A stretch of 64,000 nt of DNA from Kutzneria buriramensis (GTDB taxonomy: Bacteria; Actinomycetota; Actinomycetes; Mycobacteriales; Pseudonocardiaceae), in contig NZ_QUNO01000012.1 in NCBI RefSeq assembly GCF_003387475.1, forward strand, positions 347,579 to 411,578. Reading direction: 5' to 3'. This document shows positions 54,294 to 62,547 of this stretch, in pieces (positions within the stretch are counted from its first letter, which is position 1; each line of letters begins with the position of its first letter). Both the position numbers and the translations under genes were made by a program. Below the pieces are notes generated by a model. That model was not told the origin of the DNA, made no database searches, and saw only the letters and a list, made by a program, of their open reading frames with translations.

Positions 54294-55060
54294 TCGTCGT
54301 ACGGGTCGACGGGTTCCTCTTCCTCCTCCGACGGCTCGATCACCGAGAACGTGGCCCCCTGCGGGTCGGCCAGCACCGCGACCCGGCCGTACGTGGAGTC
54401 GAACGGTTCCAGCACAACGGTTCCCGCCAGCCGGCGCGCGCAGCGGGCCGCCTCATCGGTGTCGGTGACGCGGAAGAACACCGTCCAGTGCGGCGGGGTG
54501 TCCGGCGGGAACTCGGCGTCCATGCGATAGCGGCCGAGCACCGCCCGCGCGCCCAGCCACCACACCGTGTAGTCCAGCTCGACGCCGTCGCCGACCTGGC
54601 CCTGGCTGTATCCGAACAGGCCGCGGAAGAACTTGTCCGCCAACTGGCCGTCACGCGTGTTCAGATCGGCCCACTCGAAGCTGCCCGGAATTCCGCGCGC
54701 CAGCGTCACATCCGGCCTCGGGGCGCTGAGCGCGATCACGCCGCCGCTGGGATCCTCGGCGATCACGATGCGTCCCTCCAACGGGCCGCGCACCACGCGG
54801 CCACCGTGTTGGCGCACCCGTTCCGCGGCGATCCAGGGATTTCTGACGGCCAGGTGCAGCCGCCATTCGTGGCGTCGCCCGGGATCGATGCCGGCCGCCA
54901 CCTCGTCCGGGCCGACGTGCGCGAGCGCGCCGCCGCGACGGTCCACTGTGTACCGCCAGCCCAGCAGTGCGGCGTAGAAGTCGCGGCTGGCCGGCGGATC
55001 GGTGCTGTCGAGACTGACCCAGCATGGCGTGCCGGAGAGGATGCCGTTGGCGTGCGACAT
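54290..55060 (-). CDS. Two-module VOC (glyoxalase-like) protein
   Basis: A 256-residue protein with two VOC modules: GTPCWVSLDSTDPPASRDFY opens the first and SFEWADLNTRDGQLADKFFR the second. The Tyr-Thr-Val-Trp-Trp stretch and LADPQGATFSVIEPSEEEEE end the second. The ATG at 55060 follows GAGGAGG; the frame extends 8 codons upstream without a site. It resembles the antibiotic-resistance and hydroxylase-type VOC proteins but no metal set is clear. It overlaps the ROK stop by 4 bp. The function is unknown. Confidence 0.88.
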   Translation of the reverse strand: MSHANGILSGTPCWVSLDSTDPPASRDFYAALLGWRYTVDRRGGALAHVGPDEVAAGIDPGRRHEWRLHLAVRNPWIAAERVRQHGGRVVRGPLEGRIVIAEDPSGGVIALSAPRPDVTLARGIPGSFEWADLNTRDGQLADKFFRGLFGYSQGQVGDGVELDYTVWWLGARAVLGRYRMDAEFPPDTPPHWTVFFRVTDTDEAARCARRLAGTVVLEPFDSTYGRVAVLADPQGATFSVIEPSEEEEEPVDPYDD

Positions 55061-55151
55061 GGTGGCACCTCCTCGCGTGTTCACGGCGTGTAGTCAATGG
55101 TCAACGCAGCATCATCCCCATGGCAAGCCGCCACATGATTGGCTTGTCGCC

Positions 55152-55916
55152 ATGGGGATGACGTGGGTGCCGCAGCTGGCGGCGCGGATGAGGGCCAGAC
55201 TGACTGCCGTGCACGTGCTTCCCAGTCCCAACATCTGGCAGTGGCCCGAGCTGTACGCGGTGGAGAACCTCGCCCAGGACAGCACCGGCGAGATCTGGCG
55301 CGCGCTGCGCGCCGAATGCGACTGGGCCGGGCTGGACGTCGTCGATGTCGGTTGTGGCGACGGGTTTCACCTGCCGGCGTTCGCCCGTGACGCGAGGAGC
55401 GTGACCGGCGTCGAACCGCACCCGCCGTTGGTGGAGCGCGCCAAGACGCGGACGCGTGAGGTCGACAACGTACGTGTGCTGGAAGGTGGGGCGCAGCGGC
55501 TGCCGTTGCCGGACGGCTGCGCGGATGTGGTGCACGCGCGCACCGCGTACTTCTTCGGGCCCGGCTGCGAACCCGGGCTGATCGAGGCCGATCGGGTGCT
55601 GCGTCCCGGTGGCGCGCTGGCGATCGTCGACCTCGACGGGGCCGCGCCACCGTACGGGAAGTGGCTGTGCGATGACGTTCGTAACTACGATCCCGTTGCG
55701 GTGCAACGGTTCTTCGACGAGCAGGGATTCAGCACCCGGCGGCTGTCGACGGTGTGGCGGTTCGAGCGGCGGCCCGATCTGGAGGCCGTGCTGCGCATCG
55801 AGTTCTCGGCCAAGGTGGCCGAGCGCGCCATCGCCGAGACGGCGGGCACGGAGATCCCGGTCGGCTATCGGCTGCACGTGCGGCGCAAGCCGGCCGGGAT
55901 CATCCTGCCTTCGTGA
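55152..55916 (+). CDS. SAM-dependent methyltransferase
   Basis: A class I methyltransferase of 254 residues. The SAM motif is VVDVGCGDGFHLPAFA, then TGVEPHPPLVERAKTRTREV (acidic residue after strand 2) and DVVHARTAYFFGPGCEPGLI, with ADRVLRPGGALAIVDLDG. The substrate is unknown. The start is uncertain: ATG 55152, ATG 55158, or a later ATG around 55188 near RARLTAVHVLP. It is divergent from the VOC gene. Confidence 0.85.
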   Translation: MGMTWVPQLAARMRARLTAVHVLPSPNIWQWPELYAVENLAQDSTGEIWRALRAECDWAGLDVVDVGCGDGFHLPAFARDARSVTGVEPHPPLVERAKTRTREVDNVRVLEGGAQRLPLPDGCADVVHARTAYFFGPGCEPGLIEADRVLRPGGALAIVDLDGAAPPYGKWLCDDVRNYDPVAVQRFFDEQGFSTRRLSTVWRFERRPDLEAVLRIEFSAKVAERAIAETAGTEIPVGYRLHVRRKPAGIILPS

Positions 55917-55919
55917 CCA

Positions 55920-56579
55920 CTACTCCGCGTCCTCGGTCTCGGCGTCGACGTCCTCGGCCAGCAGGCCGTAGATCCGCCGCTTCGCCTCGTTGATCGCGTC
56001 GACGGCGCGGGACTTCTGGTCCTCGGTGCCGGCGTGGGTGATCTGGTTCACGGCCATGAACAGCTGGTGCAGGGCCGCGTGCAGCTCCCGGACCTCGTCG
56101 GCCTCGCCGACCGCGTCCGCCCAGGGCTTGGCCTCGCCCAGCTTGGCCGCCTCGGCCCGGCCGGACTCGGTGAGCGTGAACAGCTTCTTGCCGCTGGTCG
56201 CGTCGGCCGTGATCAGGCCCTCGTCGTCGAGCATCTGAAGCGTCGGGTAGACCGAGCCGGGGCTGGGCCGCCAGACGCCGTTCGTGCGCTCGCCCAGTTC
56301 CTGGATCATCTCGTAGCCGTGCATCGGACGCTCCGCGAGCAGGGCCAGCACCGCCGCGCGGACGTTGCCACGGCGCTGCCGCCGGCCGCCGCGGCGGCCG
56401 CCGCGACCGAAACCGGCCATCGCGCCGAGGGCGCCCGGCCAGGGACCGCCGGCCGCGAAGGGCATCGGGCCCATCGGCGGCTCCGGCGGGCGGGGCGGGG
56501 TGTGGTGCGGGAAACCGCCCGGCAGTGTGCCGAATCCGTGTTCACGCTGGAAGTGGCTGTGGTTGTGATGGCTGCGCAT
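55920..56579 (-). CDS. PadR-family transcriptional regulator
   Basis: A 219-residue regulator. The first ~70 residues are His-, Pro- and Gly/Arg-rich (MRSHHNHSHFQREHG, then GRGGRRGGRRQRRGN), which could bind metal or nucleic acid. The PadR winged helix follows: VLALLAERPMHGYEMIQELG and SPGSVYPTLQMLDDEGLI. A C-terminal helix gives dimerisation. The ATG follows GAAGGGAGCG. Two palindromes, CGATATATCG and TATCGCGATA, lie just upstream and are likely autoregulatory sites. No transporter target is adjacent. Confidence 0.92.
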   Translation of the reverse strand: MRSHHNHSHFQREHGFGTLPGGFPHHTPPRPPEPPMGPMPFAAGGPWPGALGAMAGFGRGGRRGGRRQRRGNVRAAVLALLAERPMHGYEMIQELGERTNGVWRPSPGSVYPTLQMLDDEGLITADATSGKKLFTLTESGRAEAAKLGEAKPWADAVGEADEVRELHAALHQLFMAVNQITHAGTEDQKSRAVDAINEAKRRIYGLLAEDVDAETEDAE

Positions 56580-56622
56580 GATGCGCTCCCTTCGGGTTGG
56601 TGTGTCGTTCTGACGTCGCTAA

Positions 56623-56648
56623 CGATATATCGCTGACATATCGCGATA
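56623..56648. promoter_or_regulatory. Palindromic PadR-type operator
   Basis: CGATATATCG (56623-56632) and TATCGCGATA (56639-56648) are both perfect palindromes in the divergent gap between padR and rlmN. The AT-rich ATAT core is typical of PadR targets. Confidence 0.65.
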
Positions 56649-56690
56649 CAACGATCGATTGTGTGACCCGCGTCACGTTCGCTGGCATGG

Positions 56691-56698
56691 GAGAATGG
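56691..56698 (+). promoter_or_regulatory. Candidate rlmN -10 box
   Basis: GAGAATGG lies 8 bases before the ATG. A start point near the ATG would give a very short leader. The same octamer precedes dxr (61309) and nearly the same occurs before rpsP. Confidence 0.4.
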
Positions 56699-56705
56699 AT
56701 GGGTT

Positions 56706-57812
56706 ATGACTGCGCTCCCCCTTGTCTTCGATGCCCCCCGCCGGGCCATGCCGCCGCGACACCTCGCCGACATGTCCGCGGCCGAACGCGCCCAGGCCGT
56801 CGCCGACCTCGGGGAGAAGCCGTTCCGGGCCAAGCAGCTGTCCAACCACTACTTCTCGCGGCTGACCGTCGACCCCGAGGCGATGACCGACATCCCCGCC
56901 GCCGCGCGGGAACGGCTCGTCGGCGCGTTGATGCCCAGCCTGCTCACCGAGGTGCGCAAGCTCAGCTGCGACGACGGCACCACCCGGAAGACGCTGTGGC
57001 GGGCCCACGACGGGACGCTGCTGGAGAGCGTGCTCATGCGCTACCCCGACCGGGCGACGCTGTGCATCTCCAGCCAGGCCGGCTGCGGCATGGCGTGTCC
57101 GTTCTGCGCGACCGGGCAGGGCGGGCTCACCCGCAACCTGTCCACCGCCGAGATCGTCGACCAGGTCCGGTCGGCCGCCGCCGCGATGCGTGACGGCGAG
57201 CTGCCCGGTGGGCCCGGCCGGCTGTCCAACATCGTGTTCATGGGCATGGGGGAGCCGCTCGCCAACTACAAGCGTGTGATCGACGCCGTGCACCGCATCT
57301 GCGACCCCGCCCCTGACGGTCTGGGCATCTCGCAGCGGTCCGTGACCGTGTCGACTGTGGGGCTCGTGCCGGCGATTCGGAAGCTGACCGAGGAGGGTCT
57401 GCACGTCCGCCTGGCCGTGTCGCTGCACACGCCCGATGACGAGCTTCGGGACACGCTGGTGCCGGTGAACACGCGGTGGAAGGTGTCCGAGGTCCTTCAG
57501 GCCGCTCGCGGCTACGCGGACAAGACCGGGCGGCGGGTGTCGATCGAGTACGCCCTGATCCGGGACGTGAACGATCAGGGTTGGCGGGCCGACATGCTCG
57601 GCAAGAAGCTGCACAAGCACCTCGGACAGTACGCCCATGTCAACCTGATCCCGTTGAACCCCACGCCGGGTTCCCAGTGGGACGCGTCGCCGAAGCCGGT
57701 ACAGGACGAGTTCGTACGGCGGGTCAAGGATCAGGGCGTGGAGTGCACCGTGCGTGACACCCGTGGCCAGGAGATCGCCGCGGCCTGTGGGCAACTCGCC
57801 GCCGAAGGCTGA
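56706..57812 (+). CDS. rlmN: 23S rRNA/tRNA adenine-C2 methyltransferase RlmN
   Basis: A radical-SAM enzyme that methylates A2503 of 23S rRNA and A37 of some tRNAs. The 368-residue protein has the cluster-binding [14 protein letters not shown] (C-x3-C-x2-C), the SSQAG segment and the resolving Cys near the C-terminus in [18 protein letters not shown]. The methyl-carrying Cys is expected in the same late region ([11 protein letters not shown]). It is a conserved neighbour of the cdsA-to-dxr backbone. Confidence 0.96.
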   Translation: MTALPLVFDAPRRAMPPRHLADMSAAERAQAVADLGEKPFRAKQLSNHYFSRLTVDPEAMTDIPAAARERLVGALMPSLLTEVRKLSCDDGTTRKTLWRAHDGTLLESVLMRYPDRATLCISSQAGCGMACPFCATGQGGLTRNLSTAEIVDQVRSAAAAMRDGELPGGPGRLSNIVFMGMGEPLANYKRVIDAVHRICDPAPDGLGISQRSVTVSTVGLVPAIRKLTEEGLHVRLAVSLHTPDDELRDTLVPVNTRWKVSEVLQAARGYADKTGRRVSIEYALIRDVNDQGWRADMLGKKLHKHLGQYAHVNLIPLNPTPGSQWDASPKPVQDEFVRRVKDQGVECTVRDTRGQEIAAACGQLAAEG

Positions 57813-57831
57813 GGTCGTCGGATCCGGCTGA

Positions 57832-58593
57832 TCACCGCAGCGCGGCGAGCAGCAATTCTCCGATGAGAGCGACGGTGTCCAGCGGAGTGTCTGCGCCTGC
57901 CGGCGTTGTCCGTACAAGGCGTAGGGTTCGGCCGGCGTTGTCGGCGAACCAGCCTTGGGAATGCAGGGCGGCGTCGTGCCTCAACTGCTCGCCGGAGACT
58001 GCGAACTGCGTGCGAACCGCGGGTCCGGTCTGAGGGTCGAGAGCCAGCCGGATGATGTCGAGGATATCCGTGGCTTCCTTGGTTTTCGACCGGTTGGGCA
58101 GGGCCTGGAGCTTCGTGGCGACGAGCGGCCCCGGCTCGGCGACCTTCACCGAGTGTTCGAAGGCCGTTCCGCCCGCGGCGGCACGGATGCGGAGCGGTGT
58201 CGCGGTCCTGAGCGCCCAGTCGTGCGCCAGCGCGTAGAGGCGGTCGTTCGGATTCTCGGACAGGTCGGTGAGTTCCCGTTCGCTGATCTCGAGAACATCG
58301 ATCCGGACTTCGCCGGAGGCAGTGGTGATCATCGCACCGGCGCCGTCGACCGCGGTTGCGCCACTGGCGAGTAGGACCTCCAACTGTCCACGTTCGCCGT
58401 CCGCGCGGCGGTTCACGGTGTCGACGTCGGTCGTGACGCGATGGGCTGCCGTTCCGAGGCGGGAGAGCATGGCCAGGCCGCCGACGAGCGTGACCGGTCG
58501 GCCCGGTCGATGCTCCACCACGGGAATCGCTTGCAGGAGCGCGAATGTGCCTTGGCCGAACAGATCGACGCGCGTGGGGGTATCACCAGACAC
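57832..58593 (-). CDS. AbiEii-like nucleotidyltransferase (candidate toxin)
   Basis: A 253-residue protein of the nucleotidyltransferase type. The core is VTLVGGLAMLSRLGTAAHRV followed by TTDVDTVNRR, matching GG...SR...T-x-DxD of AbiEii toxins. A second conserved element is LVATKLQALPNRSKTKEATD (Lys/Arg and acidic residues, as in AbiEii). The GTG at 58593 overlaps the upstream gene by 11 bp, so both are coupled. The frame extends upstream but runs over the partner gene. AbiE pairs are type IV toxin-antitoxins that block phage or growth; toxicity here is inference. Confidence 0.82.
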   Translation of the reverse strand: MSGDTPTRVDLFGQGTFALLQAIPVVEHRPGRPVTLVGGLAMLSRLGTAAHRVTTDVDTVNRRADGERGQLEVLLASGATAVDGAGAMITTASGEVRIDVLEISERELTDLSENPNDRLYALAHDWALRTATPLRIRAAAGGTAFEHSVKVAEPGPLVATKLQALPNRSKTKEATDILDIIRLALDPQTGPAVRTQFAVSGEQLRHDAALHSQGWFADNAGRTLRLVRTTPAGADTPLDTVALIGELLLAALR

Positions 58594-59617
58594 GGGCCAC
58601 GTCCGAAGGCGGAGTCCAGCCGTCGAGGATCTCCCGGCCGCGGCCGGGGTCAGAGGCCAGATCGAGCGCGACGAACAGCGGATGAGCCAGTGGCCAGTGT
58701 GTCTCGGCGTCTCGGGCTGGCCGGCGGGTCGCACACACTTGAGGTGCGGGTGCGACATGCAGGGTTGCGCCCCGGGCCGCGTCGGACATGGGAACGCCGA
58801 GCATGGTCGCGGCTCTGTGAGCTGTCGCCTCGTCCGGAACGTAGAAGTCCGGCGGATAGTCGGCGCGGACTCCCGCCGGTGCGCCGTAAGCGGCTGCGGC
58901 CAGCGTGTCCGTGAGTGCCCAGCCGCTGCTGCCGGTCACATCGTCCCAGGCTGTGCGCAGGACTTCGGTGATCGCAGGATCGTGAAGGATGTCGATTCGG
59001 CTGACGGTGGTCGTGGCCGGTCGCCATGCGTCGGCCGTTTCCCAGAACAGGTCGGGCACGATCGGGAGATGCCCGTCGTCGAGCAGCTGCGCGTTTCGCA
59101 ACGCGGAGACCGCGGCGGAGATGCTGCTGGGGGACCGATCGAGCTCGCGGGCGAGTCGGCGGATCGAGGCAGGTTGGTCGGGAGTGAGCAGCAAGGACGC
59201 TGCGACCTCGAGTGTCACCTTGCCGGCGAATAAACGCGGGCGCCGCATGGGCTGAGCTGTCGCGGGCACGTTCGTGTCGATGTGAATGCCCGGGCTGATC
59301 AGGCGTAGCTGCCCACGCAGATCGAGCCAACCCCAGCCGTTGTCCGCCAGTAGTTGTCGCGCACCGGCGACAACGCGGTCGGCGACAACGAGGTGCGCCG
59401 AACCGATCACTGATGAGCGCGGCGTTCGGAGCCACTTGGCAACGATCTCGGGAGTGGCGGTCGCGACGGCCTTGACGTCGACGGCCAGCCGCGTTCCGTG
59501 AATGTCGAGCAGCAGATCGGTAGCAGTGTCGGACGCCGTCGGGGGTCTGGCGCCGATGCCTACCGCGGCGAACGCGGCCACGGCGGCGTCCAAGGCAGCT
59601 TGCGAACTGGTGGGCAC
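58583..59617 (-). CDS. AbiEi-like antitoxin/regulator with restriction-like N-terminus
   Basis: A 344-residue partner of the nucleotidyltransferase. The N-terminal half has a PD-(D/E)xK-like strand pattern (LLLDIHGTRLAVDVKAVATA) and the GWGWLDLRGQLRLISPG element seen in AbiEi relatives. A winged helix follows (ASIRRLARELDRSPSSISAA) at about residues 150-185, and a C-terminal domain of about 140 residues. The GTG at 59617 sits at the expected start point of the promoter below, so the message would be leaderless; an upstream ORF to 59842 was rejected. It may bind the large inverted repeat and repress its own operon. Confidence 0.78.
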   Translation of the reverse strand: MPTSSQAALDAAVAAFAAVGIGARPPTASDTATDLLLDIHGTRLAVDVKAVATATPEIVAKWLRTPRSSVIGSAHLVVADRVVAGARQLLADNGWGWLDLRGQLRLISPGIHIDTNVPATAQPMRRPRLFAGKVTLEVAASLLLTPDQPASIRRLARELDRSPSSISAAVSALRNAQLLDDGHLPIVPDLFWETADAWRPATTTVSRIDILHDPAITEVLRTAWDDVTGSSGWALTDTLAAAAYGAPAGVRADYPPDFYVPDEATAHRAATMLGVPMSDAARGATLHVAPAPQVCATRRPARDAETHWPLAHPLFVALDLASDPGRGREILDGWTPPSDVARVW

Positions 59618-59633
59618 CGGCCCATGGTCGTCG

Positions 59634-59669
59634 GTGTTCGGTGTTCTGTCAATACCGAACACCGAACAC
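59634..59669 (-). promoter_or_regulatory. Perfect 13-bp inverted repeat over the AbiE-like promoter
   Basis: GTGTTCGGTGTTC at 59634-59646 and GAACACCGAACAC at 59657-59669 are separated by 10 bases. On the minus strand TTGACA (59652-59647) lies in that spacer, and GACCAT (59629-59624) follows 17 bases on. A start near the GTG is expected, so a bound dimer would block transcription. Confidence 0.7.
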
Positions 59670-59811
59670 TGCGACCATGCTGCATCAGTGGACGATGGGC
59701 CCTGCGCTCGTGAACGGCAGCCGAGAGGGCGACGACGGCTGTGTGACCGGCGAGCGAGAGGTGACCTCGCACGGAAGTAGTGTGGGCAGCTGAACTTCCT
59801 GGCCGTCAGGA

Positions 59812-59842
59812 ATGAGCCGCGTCCACGGGGGACACGGCTCAT
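59812..59842 (-). terminator. Terminator of the carbonic anhydrase gene
   Basis: ATGAGCCGCGTCC pairs with GGACACGGCTCAT (one mismatch) around a 5-base loop. It lies 15 bp after the carbonic anhydrase stop on the minus strand. Confidence 0.6.
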
Positions 59843-59857
59843 GTCCGGTGTGGACTG

Positions 59858-60346
59858 TCAGGCGACCTCGTTGAGTTTGCCGGTGGCGACGTCGAAGACG
59901 AAGCCGCGGATCTGGTCGGTGTGGGGGACGAAGGGGCTGGCCTGGATGCGGGCCACGGACTGGCGGACGTCGGCGTCGAGGTCGGCGAAGGCCTCGGCGG
60001 CCCACGGCGGTTTGATGCCGGTCTCGGCCTGGATGTCGGCCTTGAACTGATCATCGGTGAAGGTGAGCATGCCGCAGTCGGTGTGGTGGATGAGGATGAC
60101 CTCACGGGTGCCGAGCAGGCGCTGGCTGATGGCCAGCGAGCGGATCTCGTCGTCGGTGACGACGCCGCCGGCGTTGCGGATGACGTGGGCCTCGCCCTCG
60201 GCCAGCCCCAGGATGCCGTAGACGTTGAGCCGCGCGTCCATGCAGGCGACGACGGCGACGTGCTTGGCGGGCGGCAGCGGCAGGGGGCCGGTGAAGGTGG
60301 CGGCGTAGGCGGCGTTGTTGGCCAGGAGTTCATCGGTGACGGACAT
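59858..60346 (-). CDS. Beta-class carbonic anhydrase
   Basis: Interconverts CO2 and bicarbonate. The 162-residue protein has the zinc ligands of the beta class: CMDARLNVYGI (Cys with Asp-Arg dyad) and IHHTDCGML (His and Cys). VIRNAGGVVTDD is also conserved. The length is short, as in the small actinobacterial type. The ATG is 12 bases after AAGGACC. Related hairpins flank the gene on both sides. Confidence 0.95.
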   Translation of the reverse strand: MSVTDELLANNAAYAATFTGPLPLPPAKHVAVVACMDARLNVYGILGLAEGEAHVIRNAGGVVTDDEIRSLAISQRLLGTREVILIHHTDCGMLTFTDDQFKADIQAETGIKPPWAAEAFADLDADVRQSVARIQASPFVPHTDQIRGFVFDVATGKLNEVA

Positions 60347-60386
60347 ACCTGTGGTCCTTCGCTCGAAAGGGAAAGAGACACACGAA

Positions 60387-60413
60387 GGCCGCGTCCACGG
60401 GAGGGACGCGGCC
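60387..60413 (-). terminator. Hairpin upstream of the carbonic anhydrase
   Basis: GGCCGCGTCC pairs with GGACGCGGCC around a 7-base loop. It probably ends the DUF2631 transcript on the minus strand. It shares the CCGCGTCCACGG core with the hairpin at 59812. Confidence 0.6.
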
Positions 60414-60539
60414 TAGTGACAGGCTTCGTCGAACAGGCGGACGCGGCGGGTCGGCCAGAAGGCCTCCAGCGACGTCACGCCCATGCAGCCGAGTGAACTG
60501 AGCCCCGCGCACCGGCGCAAGGGCGTCCCACCAGGTGGG

Positions 60540-60800
60540 TCAGCGGCGCCACGCGGTGCGGCTGCGGATCCGGTCCCAGATCAGCGCGAGCACGATCACG
60601 GCGGCGGTGGCGATGAGGTAGATGTCCTCGATGTGCCCGCGGTGGTTGCCGATCAGCATCAGCAGCATCGCGATGGCGGTCAGCCAGCCGGCGATGCGGG
60701 TGGCCTTGGGGAAGGAGCCGTGCCAGCCCCACTCGACGGACGGCTCGTCGTGCGGGTCGACGACGCTGCCCGGACGCTTCTCCAACTCCGACGACGCCAC
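60540..60800 (-). CDS. DUF2631 membrane protein
   Basis: An 86-residue protein. The GTG at 60800 follows AGGAG; the longer frame to 60839 has no site. A soluble N-terminus with DPHDEPSVEWGWHGSFPKAT is conserved in DUF2631. Two helices follow (RIAGWLTAIAMLLMLIG and IYLIATAAVIVLALIWDR). It is a common neighbour of dxr in actinobacteria. The function is unknown. Confidence 0.88.
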   Translation of the reverse strand: MASSELEKRPGSVVDPHDEPSVEWGWHGSFPKATRIAGWLTAIAMLLMLIGNHRGHIEDIYLIATAAVIVLALIWDRIRSRTAWRR

Positions 60801-60905
60801 GATCGCTCCTGGTCTGACTAGGGTTTCCAACGCCGTCATGGTCTCACACGGAGATGACGAGGCACCCGGGCGGGTGGCCGGCCGGGCGCCTCGTCGGGAA
60901 ACGGC

Positions 60906-61172
60906 CTACGCGCGGGACCTGCGGCCCGTCACCAGCCGGAAGATGGCCAGCACGATGACGGCGCCGAGGATCGCGAGCAGCCATGTGCGGAGGTCGAAGA
61001 AGCCGCCGAGGTCGGTCTGGAAGATCGCCTTGCCGATGAACCCGCCGACGAAGCCGCCGACGATCCCGAGCACCGCGGTCAGGATGATGCCGCCGCCGTC
61101 GCGGCCGGGCATGATCGCCTTGGCGATGATGCCGACGATCAGACCGAGCACGATCCACCCGATGACGCCCAC
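60906..61172 (-). CDS. GlsB/YeaQ/YmgE-family small membrane protein
   Basis: An 88-residue, Gly-rich, three-helix protein: MGVIGWIVLGLIVGIIAKAI, IILTAVLGIVGGFVGGFIG and WLLAILGAVIVLAIFRLVTG. The GTG follows AAGGAG at nine bases. The family is stress-associated (transglycosylase-associated), with unknown mechanism. It is divergent from dxr. Confidence 0.92.
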   Translation of the reverse strand: MGVIGWIVLGLIVGIIAKAIMPGRDGGGIILTAVLGIVGGFVGGFIGKAIFQTDLGGFFDLRTWLLAILGAVIVLAIFRLVTGRRSRA

Positions 61173-61308
61173 AGGGTCACGCTCCTTCCGCCGGGCCGGC
61201 GTGTCCGGCCCGCGCTCGCCTCTGATTTACCCCCTTGACCGATCATCACGCACCTTTTACCAACTCGTTATCATCCGACTGTGCTGTCCGTGACCGCGCC
61301 CGATCGGC

Positions 61309-61316
61309 GAGAATGG
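61309..61316 (+). promoter_or_regulatory. Candidate dxr -10 box
   Basis: GAGAATGG lies just before the ATG at 61322, as at rlmN, giving a leaderless or near-leaderless message. No -35 is convincing. Confidence 0.4.
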
Positions 61317-61321
61317 CCGCG

Positions 61322-62545
61322 ATGGACACCGCGAACCCGCGGGTGCTCGTGCTCGGCTCGACCGGGTCGATCGGCACCCAGGCCCTTGACGTCATCGCCG
61401 CCAACCGTGACCGCTTCCGCCTCGCCGGCATCTCCGCCGGCGGCGCCGACCCGGCCCTGCTCGCCCGCCAGGCGCTCGACCACGAGGTCGACGCGGTCGC
61501 GGTGACCCGGGCCACCTCGGTCGAGGACCTCCAGCTCGCCCTCTACGCCGAGGCCCAGCGTCGCGGCTACGCCCGCGGCGACTTCCGGCTGCCCCGCATC
61601 CTGGCCGGCCCGGACGCGAACGAGGAGCTGATCGACTCCACGCCCGCGGACGTCGTCCTCAACGGCCTGCCGGGCTCCCAGGGCCTGCAGCCCTCCCTCA
61701 GGGCGCTGGCCACCGGCGCCCGCCTCGCCCTGGCCAACAAGGAATCCCTGATCGCCGGCGGCGCGCTGGTGCTCAGGGCGGCCAAGCCGGGCCAGCTGGT
61801 GTCGGTGGACTCCGAGCACTCGGCGCTGGCGCAGTGCCTGCGCGGCGGCACCGAGGCCGAGGTGGCCCGGCTCGTCCTGACGGCGTCGGGCGGCCCGTTC
61901 CGCGGCAAGAAGCGGGCCGACCTGGCCGGCGTCACGGTGGACCAGGCCATGGCCCACCCCACCTGGTCGATGGGCCCGCTGATCACCACGAACTCGGCCA
62001 CGCTGATGAACAAGGGCCTGGAGCTGATCGAGGCCCACCTGCTGTTCGACGTCCCGTACGACCGCATCGACGTGGTGGTGCACCCGCAGTCGGTGATCCA
62101 CTCCATGGTCACCTTCGTGGACGGCTCGACGCTGGCCCAGGCCAGCCCGCCGGACATGCGGCTGCCGATCTCGCTGGCTCTGGGCTGGCCCGACCGGGTG
62201 CCGGGCGCGGCGAGCGCCTGCGACTGGAGCAAGGCCGCCACCTGGACGTTCGAGCCACTGGACAACGAGACCTTCCCGGCCGTGGAGCTGGCCCGCAGCG
62301 CGGGCACGGCCGGCGGCTGCCTGCCGGCGATCTACAACGCGTCCAACGAGGAGTCGGTCGCCGCCTTCCTGGCGGGAAACGCTGCCTTCACCTCCATCGT
62401 GGACACTGTTGAGCGGGTGCTCACCGAAGCCGACCAGTGGCGCGGGGAACCCGCCGATGTGGCCGAGGTGTTGGCCGCCGAGGACTGGGCCCGCGCGCGA
62501 GCGCGTGAACTGGTCGCGCGACCTGTCGGTTCGGGAAGGGACTGA
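61322..62545 (+). CDS. dxr: 1-deoxy-D-xylulose-5-phosphate reductoisomerase
   Basis: Second enzyme of the MEP isoprenoid pathway. The 407-residue protein has the NADPH site [46 protein letters not shown] (metal Asp and Glu), TASGGPFRG and [16 protein letters not shown]. The ATG at 61322 lies just after GAGAATGG; an ATG at 61313 is three codons upstream. It is followed by rip1 and the start of ispG, the usual cluster. Confidence 0.97.
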   Translation: MDTANPRVLVLGSTGSIGTQALDVIAANRDRFRLAGISAGGADPALLARQALDHEVDAVAVTRATSVEDLQLALYAEAQRRGYARGDFRLPRILAGPDANEELIDSTPADVVLNGLPGSQGLQPSLRALATGARLALANKESLIAGGALVLRAAKPGQLVSVDSEHSALAQCLRGGTEAEVARLVLTASGGPFRGKKRADLAGVTVDQAMAHPTWSMGPLITTNSATLMNKGLELIEAHLLFDVPYDRIDVVVHPQSVIHSMVTFVDGSTLAQASPPDMRLPISLALGWPDRVPGAASACDWSKAATWTFEPLDNETFPAVELARSAGTAGGCLPAIYNASNEESVAAFLAGNAAFTSIVDTVERVLTEADQWRGEPADVAEVLAAEDWARARARELVARPVGSGRD

Positions 62546-62547
62546 GT

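Noticed and set aside
58650..59435. Alternative minus-strand frame inside the AbiEi-like gene
   Set aside because: It is out of frame with the conserved winged-helix and LDLRGQ elements.
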